From Hanamia caeni (GTDB lineage: Bacteria > Bacteroidota > Bacteroidia > Chitinophagales > Chitinophagaceae), in contig NZ_RJJR01000008.1 of the NCBI RefSeq assembly GCF_003721595.1, positions 1 through 64,000 on the forward strand: DNA of 64,000 nt, written 5' to 3'. Positions within the stretch are counted from its first letter, which is position 1. Every line of letters begins with the position of its first letter. Positions 9,409 through 18,918 of the stretch are shown here, piece after piece. The translations under genes and the position numbers were made by a program. The notes below the pieces were generated by a model, which ran no database searches, was not told where the DNA came from, and saw only the letters and a list, made by a program, of their open reading frames with translations.

Positions 9409-11490
9409 ATGTACACTACAGAGCAGGCAAGGGAATTACAAACAGAAACGGAAAATCTTTTAAAAAAAGATGGTAATGTAGAGCAGTTGCGCGACGTGCT
9501 TCGGTTTCATGAATACCGCTATTATATTTTAAATGATCCATTAATTTCTGACACTGAATATGATTTACTTTTTAAGAAGCTCGAAAAACTGGAAAAGGAA
9601 AATCCGTCTTTAATTTCCCCGGATTCCCCTACACAAAGAGTAGGTAGCAGTCTTAATTCAGATTTTGAAACTGTTCCGCATCTAGTGGCCATGCTTAGCC
9701 TTGAAAATAGCTATAACGCAGAGGATTTAATCGCCTGGAATAACCGGTTAAAAACATTAACCGCAAACCAGAAAATAACTTTTAGCGCCGAGCCAAAATA
9801 TGATGGCGCCAGCATTTCGCTGATTTATGAAAATGATTTCCTGGTGCGTGGCGCTACCCGCGGAGATGGAATTGCAGGCGATGATATCACGACTAACCTT
9901 AAGCAAATTGGCTCTATTCCTTTATCTGCTAAATTTTCAGATGCTGGAATACAAAAAATTGAAATAAGAGGAGAAGTACTGTTAAACAAAGAAAATTTTA
10001 AAAAATATAATCAATCGCTGGCTGAAGAAGGATTGGCTCCTTTAGCAAACCCAAGGAATGCCGCCGCCGGTTCATTAAGAATGAAAGATCCATCAGCAGT
10101 CAGGAAAAGAAAATTAGAAGCCATATTGTACCACGTAAGTTATATCGAACTGAATGAAAAAGGGAAAAAACATTACCCCGCGCAACTGAATACGCATTCG
10201 GGAATTTTGCAATTATTATATGATTGCGGGTTTCGTACACCGGTAAAAGAAAAAAAAGTTTTTGACAAAATTGAACAGGTTGTTGAATTCTGCCACGCCT
10301 TTGAAAGCGAAAGAGAAGAGCTTCCCTATGAAATTGATGGCATTGTAGTGAAAGTAAATGAAATTGAAATTCAGCAGCAGGTAGGCAGCACCACGCATCA
10401 TCCAAGGTGGGCTATGGCATACAAGTTTAAGGCGCGGCAGGCTACGTCAAAATTAATCCATGTGGAATTCCAGGTGGGGCGCACCGGCTCAGTTACGCCT
10501 GTGGCAAAAATAGAACCCGTTCATATAGGAGGCGTAACGGTTACGTCAGTGTCGCTTTTTAATGAAGGGATTATTGAAGAAAAAGATTTACGTATAGGCG
10601 ACACCGTTATAGTAGAGAGAGCCGGCGATGTGATTCCGTATATCGTGAAGCCACTAACTGAATTAAGAACCGGCGATGAAAAGAAAATTATTTTTCCTGC
10701 TCAATGCCCGGTCTGTGGAGACGAATTGGTAAGACCTGAAGGCGAAGCTGTTTGGCGCTGCGTGAATATCAACTGTGAAGCCCAGGTGGTAGAGCGTATC
10801 ATTCACTTTGTGAGCAAAGATGCAATGGATATTAAAACTTTTGGCGAAGCTAATGTCAGAAAATTTTATACGCTTGGTTTGATCACAAACATTCCCTCCA
10901 TTTATTCTATAGATTTTGATAAAATTGCTGCGCTGGAAGGATTCAAACAGAAATCTGTTGACAACCTGCGAACAGCGATTGAAAAATCCAAGTCACAAAA
11001 TTTGAATCGTTTGATATTTGGCCTGGGCATCAGATATGTTGGCGAAACCACCGCCAAAACGTTGTCGAAAAGTATTGATACAATTTTTGACCTGCCCAAA
11101 TTTTCAATTGAAGATTTTCAGCAGTTAAAGGATATTGGAGAAAAAGTAGCGCAAAGTGTTTATGAATTTTTTCATAACCCAGACAATCTTCAAATCATTG
11201 AAGAGTTAGCTGAAAAAGGGGTAAACATGAAAGGAGATAAATCCGAACCGGTAAAAGGAAAGTTGTCGGGTCAAACATTTTTATTTACCGGAACGCTGCC
11301 GACACTGAAAAGAAATGACGCCGAGAAAATGGTGGAAGCAAATGGAGGCAAATTACTTTCTTCTGTAAGCGCTAACCTGGATTACCTGGTGGCAGGCGAT
11401 TCTGCGGGAAGTAAGCTGGCCAAAGCACAAAAATTAAAAACGGTGAAAATCATCAGCGAGGCCGATTTTTTAAATCTCATCCAAAGTTAG
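9409..11490 (+). CDS. ligA: NAD-dependent DNA ligase
   Basis: LigA seals nicks during replication and repair using NAD+. The 693-residue protein has the Ia domain at the N-terminus, the adenylation domain with the nucleophile Lys130 in EPKYDGAS, the OB fold (VEFQVGRTGSVTPVAKIEPV, about 345-365), a four-Cys zinc finger (CPVC...CVNINC, about 432-455), HhH repeats (about 500-580) and a C-terminal BRCT domain (about 615-693). All are in canonical order and at normal length. Confidence 0.98.
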   Translation: MYTTEQARELQTETENLLKKDGNVEQLRDVLRFHEYRYYILNDPLISDTEYDLLFKKLEKLEKENPSLISPDSPTQRVGSSLNSDFETVPHLVAMLSLENSYNAEDLIAWNNRLKTLTANQKITFSAEPKYDGASISLIYENDFLVRGATRGDGIAGDDITTNLKQIGSIPLSAKFSDAGIQKIEIRGEVLLNKENFKKYNQSLAEEGLAPLANPRNAAAGSLRMKDPSAVRKRKLEAILYHVSYIELNEKGKKHYPAQLNTHSGILQLLYDCGFRTPVKEKKVFDKIEQVVEFCHAFESEREELPYEIDGIVVKVNEIEIQQQVGSTTHHPRWAMAYKFKARQATSKLIHVEFQVGRTGSVTPVAKIEPVHIGGVTVTSVSLFNEGIIEEKDLRIGDTVIVERAGDVIPYIVKPLTELRTGDEKKIIFPAQCPVCGDELVRPEGEAVWRCVNINCEAQVVERIIHFVSKDAMDIKTFGEANVRKFYTLGLITNIPSIYSIDFDKIAALEGFKQKSVDNLRTAIEKSKSQNLNRLIFGLGIRYVGETTAKTLSKSIDTIFDLPKFSIEDFQQLKDIGEKVAQSVYEFFHNPDNLQIIEELAEKGVNMKGDKSEPVKGKLSGQTFLFTGTLPTLKRNDAEKMVEANGGKLLSSVSANLDYLVAGDSAGSKLAKAQKLKTVKIISEADFLNLIQS

Positions 11491-11519
11491 TTTTGTAACT
11501 TCATCAATAAAACTGAGCT

Positions 11520-12083
11520 ATGATCAAAAAACTTAGCGGTGAAATATGGAGGCCTCTTAAATTTAAAGGCATGCAGACAATGAGAAATAAATATGCCATC
11601 TCATCGCAGGGACGCGCAGCAAGTTACAAAGATGATATCCTGGCTGATGGGAAACTCCTGGATGGATCTCTTACCAGCGGATACCGCTCATTAAACCTTC
11701 GATTAAGCAATGGCAGCACCACTCTTTATTTGCACCGCGAAGTAGCAAAACTCTTTAATCCCAAATCTTCTCCAAAGCATAAATATGTAGTTCATCTTAA
11801 CCATCAAAAAACTGATAACCGTGCTAAAAATTTAAAATGGGCTACACAAAAAGAAGTAATTGACCACCAGCAAAAAAGTCCACAACGAAAGGAATATAAA
11901 AAATCGCAGGTATCACGTAAAAATGGATTAAAGCTAAACGAATCACAGGTAAAAAACATAAAGGCGATGCTGGCAAATCCGCGTCGTAAGCTTACACACA
12001 AGCAAATCGCTGAAAAATTCAACATCAGCCCTATGACGGTTTATCGCATAAAAAGCGGCGAAAACTGGTCGGCCATTTCGTGA
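11520..12083 (+). CDS. NUMOD4/HNH-like endonuclease-type protein with C-terminal HTH
   Basis: A 187-residue protein that begins with a NUMOD4-like segment (EIWRPLKF, about 8-15), followed by an HNH_3-type core (about 82-104, ending HLNHQKTDNRAKNLKWAT) and a C-terminal helix-turn-helix (about 150-180, KLTHKQIAEKFNISPMTVYR). The usual Asn/Asp before the first core His is Val here and the Gly after it is His, so catalysis may be weak or lost. Such proteins resemble phage-encoded or free-standing homing-type nucleases. It starts 29 bp after ligA, so the two may share a transcript, but a functional link is not evident. Confidence 0.75.
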   Translation: MIKKLSGEIWRPLKFKGMQTMRNKYAISSQGRAASYKDDILADGKLLDGSLTSGYRSLNLRLSNGSTTLYLHREVAKLFNPKSSPKHKYVVHLNHQKTDNRAKNLKWATQKEVIDHQQKSPQRKEYKKSQVSRKNGLKLNESQVKNIKAMLANPRRKLTHKQIAEKFNISPMTVYRIKSGENWSAIS

Positions 12084-12126
12084 AAAATTCCCTCTGATTA
12101 TCCTTTAGCTTTTAAATTTTAATAAT

Positions 12127-12795
12127 TTGATTACCGCTTCTACGCTATCTTTTTTGAAATCGCTAAAAAAGAATAACAATAAACCCTGGTTTGATGCCAA
12201 CAAGGACAAGTATCTTGAAGTAAGAAATAATTTTGAAGAATTTGTTGCTTTACTGCTTCAGAAGATGACGCTGTTTGATGAAGACCTTAAAGAATTGGAA
12301 TATAAAAACTGCCTGTTTAGAATCAATCGCGATGTGCGGTTTTCAAAAGACAAAACCCCTTACAAAATCAGCTTTAGCGCTTCTTTCAACAAAGGGGGCA
12401 AGAAATCAATTTATGCCGGATATTACCTTCATGTGCAACCGGGCGACAATAGTTTTATTGGCGGAGGCTTATGGAGGCCGGAGCCGGAGCAATTAAAAAA
12501 AGTAAGACAGGAAATCGATTATTGTTTTCCTGAATTCAAAAAAATAATAGCAACTCCGGCATTCAAAAAAAATTATGGCGAATTGGAAAAAGATGAAAAG
12601 CAAATGTTGGTAAATATTCCCAAGGGATACGAAAAAGAAAACCCGGCAGCAGATTTTTTAAGAATGAAAAGTTTTGTAGCTACTAAAAATATCGCAGATG
12701 CTGACATTGTAACTCCAAAGTTCATAAATGAAATCATTCAGTCTTTTAAATCACTGAAGCCCTTACTAAATTTCATCAACCGCTCATTTGAATAA
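12127..12795 (+). CDS. DUF2461 domain-containing protein
   Basis: A 222-residue cytoplasmic protein of the DUF2461 (TIGR02453) family, whose biochemical role is unknown to me. Conserved family features seen are LKKNNNKPWFDANKDKY near the start, CLFRINRDVRFSKDKTPYK (about 61-79) and the GGLWRPEPEQL segment (about 115-125). The frame opens with TTG at a position that aligns with the family N-terminus; no ATG gives a better fit. It is co-directional with the HNH-like gene 43 bp upstream. Confidence 0.85.
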   Translation: MITASTLSFLKSLKKNNNKPWFDANKDKYLEVRNNFEEFVALLLQKMTLFDEDLKELEYKNCLFRINRDVRFSKDKTPYKISFSASFNKGGKKSIYAGYYLHVQPGDNSFIGGGLWRPEPEQLKKVRQEIDYCFPEFKKIIATPAFKKNYGELEKDEKQMLVNIPKGYEKENPAADFLRMKSFVATKNIADADIVTPKFINEIIQSFKSLKPLLNFINRSFE

Positions 12796-12828
12796 TCTTT
12801 CTTAAACACTGACAAATCCAATTTAAAA

Positions 12829-13350
12829 TTAACGGTGAGGAACTACAATATGATTTTGCTTTGAAAAATTATCAGGATAATAAGGTAACACAGGATATAA
12901 ACTTTTTTCAGCACTTACACTTCCCGAAATAGAAAAGGTTCTTGCATCGTTGACATACATTACGCCCATGGATGCAGCAGGATATAGACCGAAATAGTTT
13001 TGGCCAAACCGGTTGTTTGAAAAGCTTTTATTAAATCCATTTAAGTAGGAAGGATTAATATTTATATAAGACGGAGCAACAGTGACGTTCGCAAAGGCAA
13101 ACCAATTATTATTGATTCTCCTGTTAAGCTGAAGGCCCAGTGGCGCTGAAAAAACTGATGCGTTTCCTCCCTTAAAAAAAGAAACACTGGTAGATAAACC
13201 ACGGTAAGAACTGAAAAACCATTTTTTCGGAAACAAACTATCCTGCGTGTGTGAATCGCTAAAATTACCGCCACTACTATATTGCGTGAGTGATTGCGAT
13301 TGAACGGCGGTAAATATCAATAGTGCTATGGCTAAAAATGTAATGCGCAT
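12829..13350 (-). CDS. Hypothetical exported protein, probable small outer-membrane barrel
   Basis: A 173-residue protein with a clear signal peptide (residues 1-18, cleavage likely after VQS). The mature part alternates aromatic, Gly and polar residues and contains phrases typical of Bacteroidota outer-membrane proteins (NNWFAFANVTVAPSY; NRFGQNYFGLYPAASMGVMY). It ends with VPHR rather than the aromatic residue expected at a barrel C-terminus. I do not recognise a named family. It converges with the DUF2461 gene and stands alone on its strand. Confidence 0.6.
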   Translation of the reverse strand: MRITFLAIALLIFTAVQSQSLTQYSSGGNFSDSHTQDSLFPKKWFFSSYRGLSTSVSFFKGGNASVFSAPLGLQLNRRINNNWFAFANVTVAPSYININPSYLNGFNKSFSNNRFGQNYFGLYPAASMGVMYVNDARTFSISGSVSAEKSLYPVLPYYPDNFSKQNHIVVPHR

Positions 13351-13614
13351 CCTGTGGAAATTAAACTTAAAATTAAAGATAAAAATTGAGCGAACCCTGT
13401 TATTTCATTTTTATCTGCATCAGACTAGTTAGGCCTGGCTGTGCGATGCAGATCTGCTTTCAAATAACAATAATCAATTTTTGCCTTGATTTTTACACCA
13501 GCAAAGCTTGAGACAATTTTGCAGCACTGTTGAAAGCAATAAAATTTTAAAGCAGTTTTTTGCTCAATCAACAGTGAACAGACAAATATCACAGGTTTTT
13601 ATTCTGAAGTAAAC

Positions 13615-16485
13615 TTACACCTCCACATAACTCTCCACCGGCTCGCAGGTGCAAATTAAATTCCTGTCACCATAAGTATTATTCACTCTGCTCACCGCCG
13701 GCCAGAATTTATTTTCTCTGACATAATCCAATGGAAATGCGGCTTTGCCGCGTGGATAAGCATGATTCCATTCGTCGGCTGTAACAACTGATAAAGTATG
13801 CGGTGAATTTTTCAGCACATTGTCTCTCCTGTCTGCTTCGCCATTTTCAACACTTTTTATTTCTTCATAAATTGAGAGAAGCGCATCGCAAAATTTATCC
13901 AGTTCCTGTTTGTTTTCACTTTCTGTTGGTTCGATCATGATGGTTCCTACAACCGGAAAACTGAGTGTAGGTGCATGGAAGCCATAATCCATCAATCTCT
14001 TCGCCACATCTTCGGCTTCAATTCCCGCACTGTTTTTAAAAGGCCGCAGGTCAACAATAAATTCATGAGCGCAGGTTCCATTTTTGCCACTAAATAATAT
14101 TTTAAAATTCTTTTTTAAAACTGCCCTCATATAATTTGCATTCAGGATAGCATATTCAGTCGCTTTTTTTAATCCGCTTTCTCCTAACATTTTGATGTAG
14201 GCATAGCTTATCAATAAAATACTTGCGGAGCCATACTGAGAAGCACTTACGGAGAAGTGACCGTCAGGATTGTTTTTTCCAGGTAAAAAAGGCGCTAATT
14301 TTTCATTTACACAAATCGGCCCCATACCAGGCCCGCCGCCGCCATGCGGAATCGCAAAAGTTTTATGCAGGTTCAAATGGCATACATCAGCGCCGATAAA
14401 TCCGGGCGATGTCAATCCTACCTGCGCATTCATATTGGCGCCGTCCATATAAACAAGGCCGCCATTTTCATGAATGATTTTGCACATCTCAGTTATTCCT
14501 TCCTCAAACACGCCGTTGGTGGATGGATAGGTAACCATCAATCCTGCCAAAGAATCTCTATGCTTTTCGGCCTGTGCTTTTAAATCTTCTATTTCAATAT
14601 TGCCGTGTTCATCACATTTAATTACTACTACTTTACAACCAGCCATCACGGCACTTGCGGGGTTAGTTCCATGTGCTGAAACAGGAATGAGTATCACATT
14701 CCGGTGATTTTCATTTTTACTTTCAAAATATCTTTTAATGGCAAGTAAACCTGCAAATTCGCCCTGCGCGCCACTATTCGGCTGAAGGCTGCATGCATGA
14801 AAACCAGTGATGGTGCACAACAGGCTTTCCAATTCTCGGATTATAAAATTATAGCCTTCGGTTTGTGAGGCCGGCGCAAAAGGATGAATTTTATTAAAAT
14901 GCGCCCAGCTTACCGGAATGAGTTCTGAAGCTGCATTTAATTTCATCGTACATGAACCCAATGGAATCATTGAATGAACCAATGATAAATCCTTGTTTTC
15001 AAGCAATTTCAGGTACCGCATCATTTCTGTTTCGCTATGATATTTGTTGAATACCGGGTGCAGTAAAAAAGAGGAAGTTCTTTGTAAGGCCAAAGGAATA
15101 TTATTTGGCGCCTTATCCTCTTCAAAGCTGATACTGGAAGTATCCACATTTTTCACTTCATTAAAGACGCTCACAATATCAAGCACATCGTTTTTGCTGG
15201 TAGTTTCATCCAGGGAGATGGAAACCAGGTTTTTTGATGGAAAATAAAAATTCATTTCATTTCTTTCTGAAACGGTTTTTATTTTTTCTACATTATCAAT
15301 AGCCAAAGTAATTGTGTCAAAATAATGCGTATGAAGCAATTGATAGCCATTTTCTTCAAGTTGCAGGGCAAGGCTTTCGGTAAGAAACGCAATTCTCGAA
15401 GCAATATCCTTTAAACCTTTTGCTCCATGATACACAGCGTACATTGCTGACATATTGGCCAGTAAAGCCTGGGCTGTGCAAATATTAGAAGTAGCTTTTT
15501 CGCGCCGGATATGCTGTTCTCTTGTTTGTAAAGCCATACGAAGGGCACGGTTGCCCTGGGCATCTACACTTACGCCAATTATTCTTCCAGGAATATTTCT
15601 TTTAAATTCATCTCTTGTGGAAAAAAAAGCTGCGTGAGGGCCGCCGTATCCCATTGGAACTCCAAACCGCTGAGAAGAGCCAACTGCCACATCTGCCCCC
15701 AATTCGCCCGGTGGAGTTAATAAAGTAAGCGCCAGTAGATCAGTAGCCATAATCACCTTTGCATTTACGCTGTGCGCCGTTTCAATAAAATTTCTATAAT
15801 CGTCGACCCCGCCCTCGCTATTGGGATATTGAACAATCACCCCAAAATAAGTTTCATCTAATTGCACGTTTTTATAATCGCCAAAAACCGGCTCAATGCC
15901 AACAGGCTTAGCTCTCGTGAGTAAAATTTCTTTTGTTTGACTAAATATTTTTTCATCAATAAAAAATTTGCCCGCGGTAATCTGATCATGGTCTTTATTT
16001 TTATGATTGAACAGCATGGACATTGCTTCGGCAGCGGCCGTTCCCTCATCAAGCAAACTTGCATTTGCGATTGGTAAAGCCGTTAAGTCGCACACCATTG
16101 TCTGAAAATTCAACAGGCTTTCCAAACGGCCCTGGGATATTTCGGCCTGGTAAGGTGTGTATTGAGTATACCATCCCGGGTTTTCAAAAAGATTTCGCTG
16201 AATAACTGAAGGAGTAATGGTATCATAATATCCCTGGCCGATATACGATTTAAAAACCTTGTTCTTATTTGCAATGGTTTTTAAATGAGATAAAAATTCA
16301 AACTCGCTTTCCGGCTCCGGGATTCCGAGCCTTTGTTTTAGCCTTATCGCCCTTGGCACTGTTTTATCTAAAAGTGCTTCCAGGCTGTCTACACCAATGG
16401 TAGCCAGCATTTCGCGGGTTTCGTTGTTGTCGGGGCCAATATGCCGCCCCGAAAATTCGGAAGATTGCTTTTCAAAAAGGTTCAT
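13615..16485 (-). CDS. gcvP: Glycine dehydrogenase (decarboxylating), P protein
   Basis: The P protein of the glycine cleavage system decarboxylates glycine with PLP and passes the aminomethyl group to lipoyl-GcvH. This is the single-chain form of 956 residues, combining the two halves that are separate subunits in many bacteria. The N-terminal half begins FSGRHIGPDNNE; the PLP lysine lies near residue 707 in NLHKTFAIPHGGGGPGMGP. No gcvT or gcvH is in the window, so the genes are dispersed. I looked for a glycine riboswitch upstream and saw none. Confidence 0.97.
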   Translation of the reverse strand: MNLFEKQSSEFSGRHIGPDNNETREMLATIGVDSLEALLDKTVPRAIRLKQRLGIPEPESEFEFLSHLKTIANKNKVFKSYIGQGYYDTITPSVIQRNLFENPGWYTQYTPYQAEISQGRLESLLNFQTMVCDLTALPIANASLLDEGTAAAEAMSMLFNHKNKDHDQITAGKFFIDEKIFSQTKEILLTRAKPVGIEPVFGDYKNVQLDETYFGVIVQYPNSEGGVDDYRNFIETAHSVNAKVIMATDLLALTLLTPPGELGADVAVGSSQRFGVPMGYGGPHAAFFSTRDEFKRNIPGRIIGVSVDAQGNRALRMALQTREQHIRREKATSNICTAQALLANMSAMYAVYHGAKGLKDIASRIAFLTESLALQLEENGYQLLHTHYFDTITLAIDNVEKIKTVSERNEMNFYFPSKNLVSISLDETTSKNDVLDIVSVFNEVKNVDTSSISFEEDKAPNNIPLALQRTSSFLLHPVFNKYHSETEMMRYLKLLENKDLSLVHSMIPLGSCTMKLNAASELIPVSWAHFNKIHPFAPASQTEGYNFIIRELESLLCTITGFHACSLQPNSGAQGEFAGLLAIKRYFESKNENHRNVILIPVSAHGTNPASAVMAGCKVVVIKCDEHGNIEIEDLKAQAEKHRDSLAGLMVTYPSTNGVFEEGITEMCKIIHENGGLVYMDGANMNAQVGLTSPGFIGADVCHLNLHKTFAIPHGGGGPGMGPICVNEKLAPFLPGKNNPDGHFSVSASQYGSASILLISYAYIKMLGESGLKKATEYAILNANYMRAVLKKNFKILFSGKNGTCAHEFIVDLRPFKNSAGIEAEDVAKRLMDYGFHAPTLSFPVVGTIMIEPTESENKQELDKFCDALLSIYEEIKSVENGEADRRDNVLKNSPHTLSVVTADEWNHAYPRGKAAFPLDYVRENKFWPAVSRVNNTYGDRNLICTCEPVESYVEV

Positions 16486-16631
16486 TCTAATTTGTAGGTT
16501 TTTTCCACAGTAAATTAATAAATAGCGGGGATTTTTATTTTTCGATAAAAATGACGGCGCAAAGTTACATTTAGAAATGTTACTATAATTGTCTGAATCC
16601 GGATTTACAGGATTTTAGGATTTTCAGAACG

Positions 16632-16645
16632 TAGGTAGCTACCTA
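16632..16645. promoter_or_regulatory. Perfect 14-nt palindrome upstream of a small antitoxin-like gene
   Basis: TAGGTAGCTACCTA reads the same on both strands and lies 51 bp before the start of the 78-residue gene. Palindromes of this size upstream of antitoxin genes are often autoregulatory operators, but nothing else supports that here. Confidence 0.35.
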
Positions 16646-16695
16646 TAATTTTCAAACAAAAAAATTTGAGTAAATTTATAAGGTAAATAAAACTT

Positions 16696-16932
16696 ATGTC
16701 TACAACCTACTATTTAGAATCAGCGGATGAGTTGAATTCTGATTTGCTGGAATCAATAAAGGCTTTCTACAAATCAAAGCCTATAACTATAACTGTTGAA
16801 GAAGATGAAACTTATTTCAAACTGGACGATGAAATGAAAGCCATTTTAGATGAACGATTGAAAGAAGATGAGTCAACTTATCTTAGTGGCGAAACATCAA
16901 TAAATCTTCTTAAGAAAAAATATAGCTTATAA
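16696..16932 (+). CDS. Small antitoxin-like protein (orphan)
   Basis: A 78-residue acidic protein (SKPITITVEEDETYFKLDDE in the middle, basic KKKYSL at the end). The layout of an N-terminal strand/helix region followed by an acidic tail resembles Bacteroidota type II antitoxin components, yet no toxin follows: the next gene encodes a YkgJ-type protein. It could be an orphan antitoxin or an unrelated small regulator. The start ATG is the first in frame. Confidence 0.55.
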   Translation: MSTTYYLESADELNSDLLESIKAFYKSKPITITVEEDETYFKLDDEMKAILDERLKEDESTYLSGETSINLLKKKYSL

Positions 16933-17005
16933 AAAAAGAAATCCCCGGAAAAGTCCGAAAATTAAACAACTGCATCGTTAGAGTCTCCCTGTTTATCTTT
17001 GCAAA

Positions 17006-17506
17006 ATGAATGAAGAAATTCTGAAAAATTGGGAAAAAAAATCTGCCGGCCACCAAAAAAATTACAAACATTTTTTAAAACGCGCTGATAAAAATAAAGT
17101 GCTTAAACAATTGCCGGTTCTGCATAAAGAAGCTTTTGAAAAAATTAATTGCCTTTCGTGCGCCAATTGTTGCCGCAATTATTCTCCAAGATTTAAAACG
17201 CCTGATATCAAAAGAATTGCGAAGCATTTAAAAATGAAAGAAGGAGATTTTATTGAAAAATATTTGCGGGTAGATGAAGACGGAGATTATGTTACCAAAT
17301 CATCGCCATGCCCTTTTTTAGGAGAAGATAATTTTTGTTCCATTTATGAAAACCGGCCGTCTGATTGCCATCGGTTTCCATACACAGATGAAGATGTGAT
17401 TTTTAAACGTCCCGCAATCACTTTAAAAAATTCTACTTTTTGCCCGATTGTTTATTTCGTTCTGGAAAAGCTGTCCTTTCCGACCTCCTCCAACGGCGGA
17501 GCTTAA
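17006..17506 (+). CDS. YkgJ-family cysteine cluster protein
   Basis: A 166-residue cytoplasmic protein of the YkgJ/UPF0153 family, whose members bind zinc or an iron-sulfur cluster through conserved cysteines. Seen here: CLSCANCC (about 50-57), CPFLGEDNFCSIYENRPSDCHRFP split across about 95-120, and a last Cys near 150. The exact biochemical role is unknown. A TATCTTTG -7 box ends only 4 nt before the ATG, suggesting a leaderless transcript. Confidence 0.85.
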   Translation: MNEEILKNWEKKSAGHQKNYKHFLKRADKNKVLKQLPVLHKEAFEKINCLSCANCCRNYSPRFKTPDIKRIAKHLKMKEGDFIEKYLRVDEDGDYVTKSSPCPFLGEDNFCSIYENRPSDCHRFPYTDEDVIFKRPAITLKNSTFCPIVYFVLEKLSFPTSSNGGA

Positions 17507-17619
17507 TAAATTAATGTTGAAGGAATTGTATTCTTCTTCATTTACCTGCACCATAAAAAGGAAATCCTGCTTATTTGTTCATTCACTGCAACAGGCTCCT
17601 TTTATATTTTCATATCTTC

Positions 17620-18879
17620 ATGTTTATGTTAGTAGAAATCAATAAAGAAGGCATTGCCGATCGCTTTATGCGGTATGCGCGTATAGACACGCAAAGCTCT
17701 CCTACATCAGGAAAACATCCTTCCACTGAAAAGCAAAAGGATTTGAGCAGGCTTCTTGTAGATGAATTAAAAAAAATAGGAATTGAAGATGCCGAAATGG
17801 ATGAATCCGGTTATGTATATGCCACCATTCCGTCCAATTCTTCTAAAACCAGTGTGCCTGTTATTTGCTATTGCAGCCATGTGGATACGGCCCCTGATTG
17901 TAGCGGCACAGGCGTTAAGCCCATCCTTCATAAAAATTATAATGGGGAAGATATAGTATTGCCTGACGATGCTTCACAGGTTTTATCGCCGGTGGTCTTT
18001 CCTTATTTAAAAACACAAATTGGCGGAGACATTATTACAGCAAGCGGCCTCACACTTTTAGGCGCTGATGATAAAAGCGGCGTTGCAGCTATCATGCAGG
18101 CGGCGGATTTTCTAATGAAAAATCCTGCTGTTATTCATGGAAAAATAAGAATTCTTTTTACCCCGGATGAAGAGATAGGTGAAGGCACTGAAAAGTTGGA
18201 TTTGAAAAAACTCGCCGCGGATGTTGGTTATACGCTGGACGGTGGAGAAGCGGGCAGTTTGGAAGACGAAACATTCAGCGCTGATGCTGCCACTATTGTA
18301 ATCAACGGTGTGATATCTCATCCGGGCTACGCAAAAAACAAATTGGTAAATGCGCTAAAAGTAGCAGGTGAGATTTTACATGCACTGCCCACTTCTGAAT
18401 GGTCGCCGGAGACCACAGAAAAAAAGGAAGGATTTGTTCATCCCGTCCATTTTGATGGCATCGCTGAAAGAGCCACATTGGAATTTATTGTTCGTGATTT
18501 TGATGATGAGAAATTGAAAGAACACATCGGGCGATTAAAAAAAATTGCTGAAGAAGTGGTAAGCCATTACAAAGATGCTTCCATAGAATTCTCATCGCGG
18601 GAGCAGTATCGCAATATGAAGAAAATATTGGATCAGCATCCCCAGGTGGTGCAGTTTGCTGCTGAAGCGATAACACGGTCAGGCCTTGAGGTAAAGACAG
18701 AAAGTATCCGTGGTGGAACGGATGGAAGCCGGTTGAGCTATATGGGTTTGCCTTGTCCAAATTTATTTACCGGCATGCAGGGAATCCATTCAAAATTAGA
18801 ATGGATTGGGGTGAATGATATGGCCAAAGCTGCAGAAACCATTGTGCATTTAAGTATGATTTGGGAAGAGAAAAGTTAA
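17620..18879 (+). CDS. pepT: Peptidase T (tripeptide aminopeptidase)
   Basis: A zinc metallopeptidase of family M20B that removes N-terminal residues from tripeptides. Family signatures are CHVDTAPDCSG (metal His and Asp), the GADDKSGVAA segment (bridging Asp), FTPDEEIGEGT (catalytic and metal Glu) and the C-terminal RGGTDGSRLSYMGLPCPNLF with a final metal His in GIHSKLEW. The frame is open further upstream, but the Met at 17620 or the one two codons later gives the family length of about 417 residues. It follows the YkgJ gene after 113 bp. Confidence 0.95.
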   Translation: MFMLVEINKEGIADRFMRYARIDTQSSPTSGKHPSTEKQKDLSRLLVDELKKIGIEDAEMDESGYVYATIPSNSSKTSVPVICYCSHVDTAPDCSGTGVKPILHKNYNGEDIVLPDDASQVLSPVVFPYLKTQIGGDIITASGLTLLGADDKSGVAAIMQAADFLMKNPAVIHGKIRILFTPDEEIGEGTEKLDLKKLAADVGYTLDGGEAGSLEDETFSADAATIVINGVISHPGYAKNKLVNALKVAGEILHALPTSEWSPETTEKKEGFVHPVHFDGIAERATLEFIVRDFDDEKLKEHIGRLKKIAEEVVSHYKDASIEFSSREQYRNMKKILDQHPQVVQFAAEAITRSGLEVKTESIRGGTDGSRLSYMGLPCPNLFTGMQGIHSKLEWIGVNDMAKAAETIVHLSMIWEEKS

Positions 18880-18918
18880 TAGGTAAAAGATAAAATCGTG
18901 AGCAAAAAAATGTAAACA

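Noticed and set aside
16486..16695. Glycine riboswitch upstream of gcvP
   Set aside because: No conserved glycine-aptamer core or paired domains could be recognised.
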